The notes under the pieces were generated by a model, which saw only the letters and a program-made list of their open reading frames with translations, ran no database searches and was not told the origin of the DNA. From positions 1-64,000 of the forward strand of contig NZ_JAJCTH010000010.1 in the NCBI RefSeq assembly GCF_020594515.1: DNA of 64,000 nt, given 5' to 3'. A program made the translations under genes and the position numbers. Positions 63,029-64,000 of this stretch are shown here, one piece after another. The stretch is from Rhodoferax sp. U2-2l. Lineage in GTDB: Bacteria > Pseudomonadota > Gammaproteobacteria > Burkholderiales > Burkholderiaceae_C. How positions within the stretch are numbered: the first letter of the stretch is position 1; every line of letters begins with the position of its first letter.

Positions 63029-63850
63029 ATGACCGACCGCTACGCCGTCATCGGCAACCCCATTGCGCAAAGCAAGTCACCCCTGATTCACGAGCTGTTC
63101 GCCCGTGCCACCGCGCAAGACATGACCTACGCCAGGCTGGAAGCGCCGCCGGGCGGCTTTGCGGCGGCGGTGGACGCCTTTCGGGCGGCTGGCGGCCGCG
63201 GGCTGAACATCACCACACCGTTCAAGCTCGACGCCGCCGCCTATGCCACCGAGGCCTCGGCACGGGTCAAGTTTTCCGGCGCTGCCAATGCCCTGAAGTT
63301 TGAAGGCAACCGGGTGCTGGCGGAGAACTTTGACGGCATCGGCCTGGTGCGCGATGTCACCTACAACCTGAACCAGTCGCTCAAAGGCCAGCGCGTGCTA
63401 ATGCTGGGTGCCGGGGGGGCCTGCCGGGGGGTGTTGCTGCCGCTTCTGGCGCAACAGCCCTATGAGCTGGTGATTGCCAACCGCACGCTGCAAAAGGCCT
63501 GTGACATCGCCAGTATCGGCGCGCAGTGGGGGCATGTGCGCTCCAGCAGCTACGCCGAGCTGGTCGGCCGCACCTATGACGTGGTGGTCAACGCCACGTC
63601 GGCCAGCATGCGTGGCGAACTGCCGCCCGTGCCTGCCAACGTGTTTGCGCGCTGCCACCTGGCCTACGACTTGAGCTACGGCAAAGGCTTGACCCCGTTT
63701 TTGCGGCTGGCCCTCAGCGAGGGCGTGCCAGCACTGGCGGACGGTGTGGGCCTTCTCACCGAACAGGCGGCTGAGGCCTTTGCATGGTGGCGCGGCGTGC
63801 GTCCCGACACCCAGGCCGTGCGGCATCTCCTGACCGTGCCGCTGGTCTGA
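63029..63850 (+). CDS. aroE: Shikimate dehydrogenase
   Basis: A 273-residue enzyme reducing 3-dehydroshikimate in aromatic amino acid synthesis. Motifs are RYAVIGNPIAQSKSPLIHELF, LNITTPFKLDA with the catalytic Lys, NFDGIGLVRD with the Asp partner, LMLGAGGACRGVL (nucleotide loop) and NRTLQKACDI, where the Arg suggests NADP preference. It starts 57 bp after panE and is probably cotranscribed with it. Confidence 0.95.
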   Translation: MTDRYAVIGNPIAQSKSPLIHELFARATAQDMTYARLEAPPGGFAAAVDAFRAAGGRGLNITTPFKLDAAAYATEASARVKFSGAANALKFEGNRVLAENFDGIGLVRDVTYNLNQSLKGQRVLMLGAGGACRGVLLPLLAQQPYELVIANRTLQKACDIASIGAQWGHVRSSSYAELVGRTYDVVVNATSASMRGELPPVPANVFARCHLAYDLSYGKGLTPFLRLALSEGVPALADGVGLLTEQAAEAFAWWRGVRPDTQAVRHLLTVPLV

Positions 63851-63934
63851 GCCCGGCCGAAGGCTGCGGCCATGACGCAGCCACCCATGAAAAAAAGTCG
63901 CTCGCCCCCAGGGGCTTGTACCTATACTTTGAAA

Positions 63935-64000
63935 ATGAACGATCTGGTCCATTTGGAAAACACGGCACCCGGCAAAACCACCACCCGCACCAACGATCCC
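63935..64000 (+). CDS. Start of an unidentified gene, cut by the window end
   Basis: The frame opens with MNDLVHLENTAPGKTTTR and stays open for 22 codons to the window edge. No family is recognisable from so few residues. A -10-like TATACT (63923-63928) ends 6 bp before the ATG, so the transcript may begin at or near the start codon. There is no Shine-Dalgarno sequence. The true start could lie further downstream. Confidence 0.35.
   Translation, partial: MNDLVHLENTAPGKTTTRTNDP

Noticed and set aside
61808..63070. A 420-codon open frame on the minus strand
   Set aside because: Antisense to panE, which has unmistakable Rossmann and catalytic motifs.

Overview
The window reads as a chromosomal segment of a betaproteobacterium, most likely Comamonadaceae close to Rhodoferax or Polaromonas. 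This is inferred from GC-rich coding, tight operons with ATGA overlaps, TRAP transport, a fused 2-oxoacid:ferredoxin oxidoreductase, many c-di-GMP proteins and intergenic palindromes typical of Burkholderiales. No rRNA, tRNA, CRISPR array or intact transposase was seen. The genus is an inference, not a measurement.

Layout. 1-3030 is a decayed accessory patch: palindromes, a umuC pseudogene with two lesions, an intact putative winged-helix/PD-(D/E)XK nuclease gene, an hsdR relic and a triple 17-bp repeat. 3033-12877 carries gloC, then on the minus strand a TRAP system (dctPQM) with an extra binding protein, and an osmotic-stress group (proXWV, an SH3 protein, mscS). A strong intrinsic terminator lies inside the proX leader. 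13107-16850 has a degenerate UbiA-family gene divergent from a DctS/DctR-like two-component pair, with an FNR-like box between. 17402-23243 has 6-phosphofructokinase, an outer-membrane/periplasmic/c-di-GMP three-gene module and a thioredoxin-like gene. 23266-28220 is the sulfate ABC transporter cluster (hydrolase, sbp, cysT, cysW, cysA).

28672-36392 holds a CBS protein, a three-gene 2-oxoacid:ferredoxin oxidoreductase operon with its own iron-sulfur flavoprotein, a divergent hemerythrin gene and malic enzyme. 36383-44529 is a four-gene signalling operon: sugar-binding-like lipoprotein, hybrid kinase, REC-GGDEF-EAL protein, second hybrid kinase. 44682-58401 is a pyrimidine locus: cytosine deaminase, a BMP-type nucleoside/nucleobase ABC transporter, beta-ureidopropionase, dihydropyrimidinase and the two dihydropyrimidine dehydrogenase subunits PreA and PreT, headed by a near-consensus RutR-type operator. 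A fosX/DUF2442/DUF4160 cassette with palindromic repeats interrupts it. 58684-64000 has a 5TM-PAS-GGDEF-EAL protein, ketopantoate reductase, shikimate dehydrogenase and the start of an unidentified gene.

The most interesting non-coding signal is a family of four roughly 85-100 bp intergenic elements (16892-16989, 17046-17141, 26396-26481, 55452-55542). All share a core but have different outer arms that remain self-complementary, and an inner stem that also varies while staying paired. The two periplasmic-protein/c-di-GMP operons are the best candidates for little-described protein systems.
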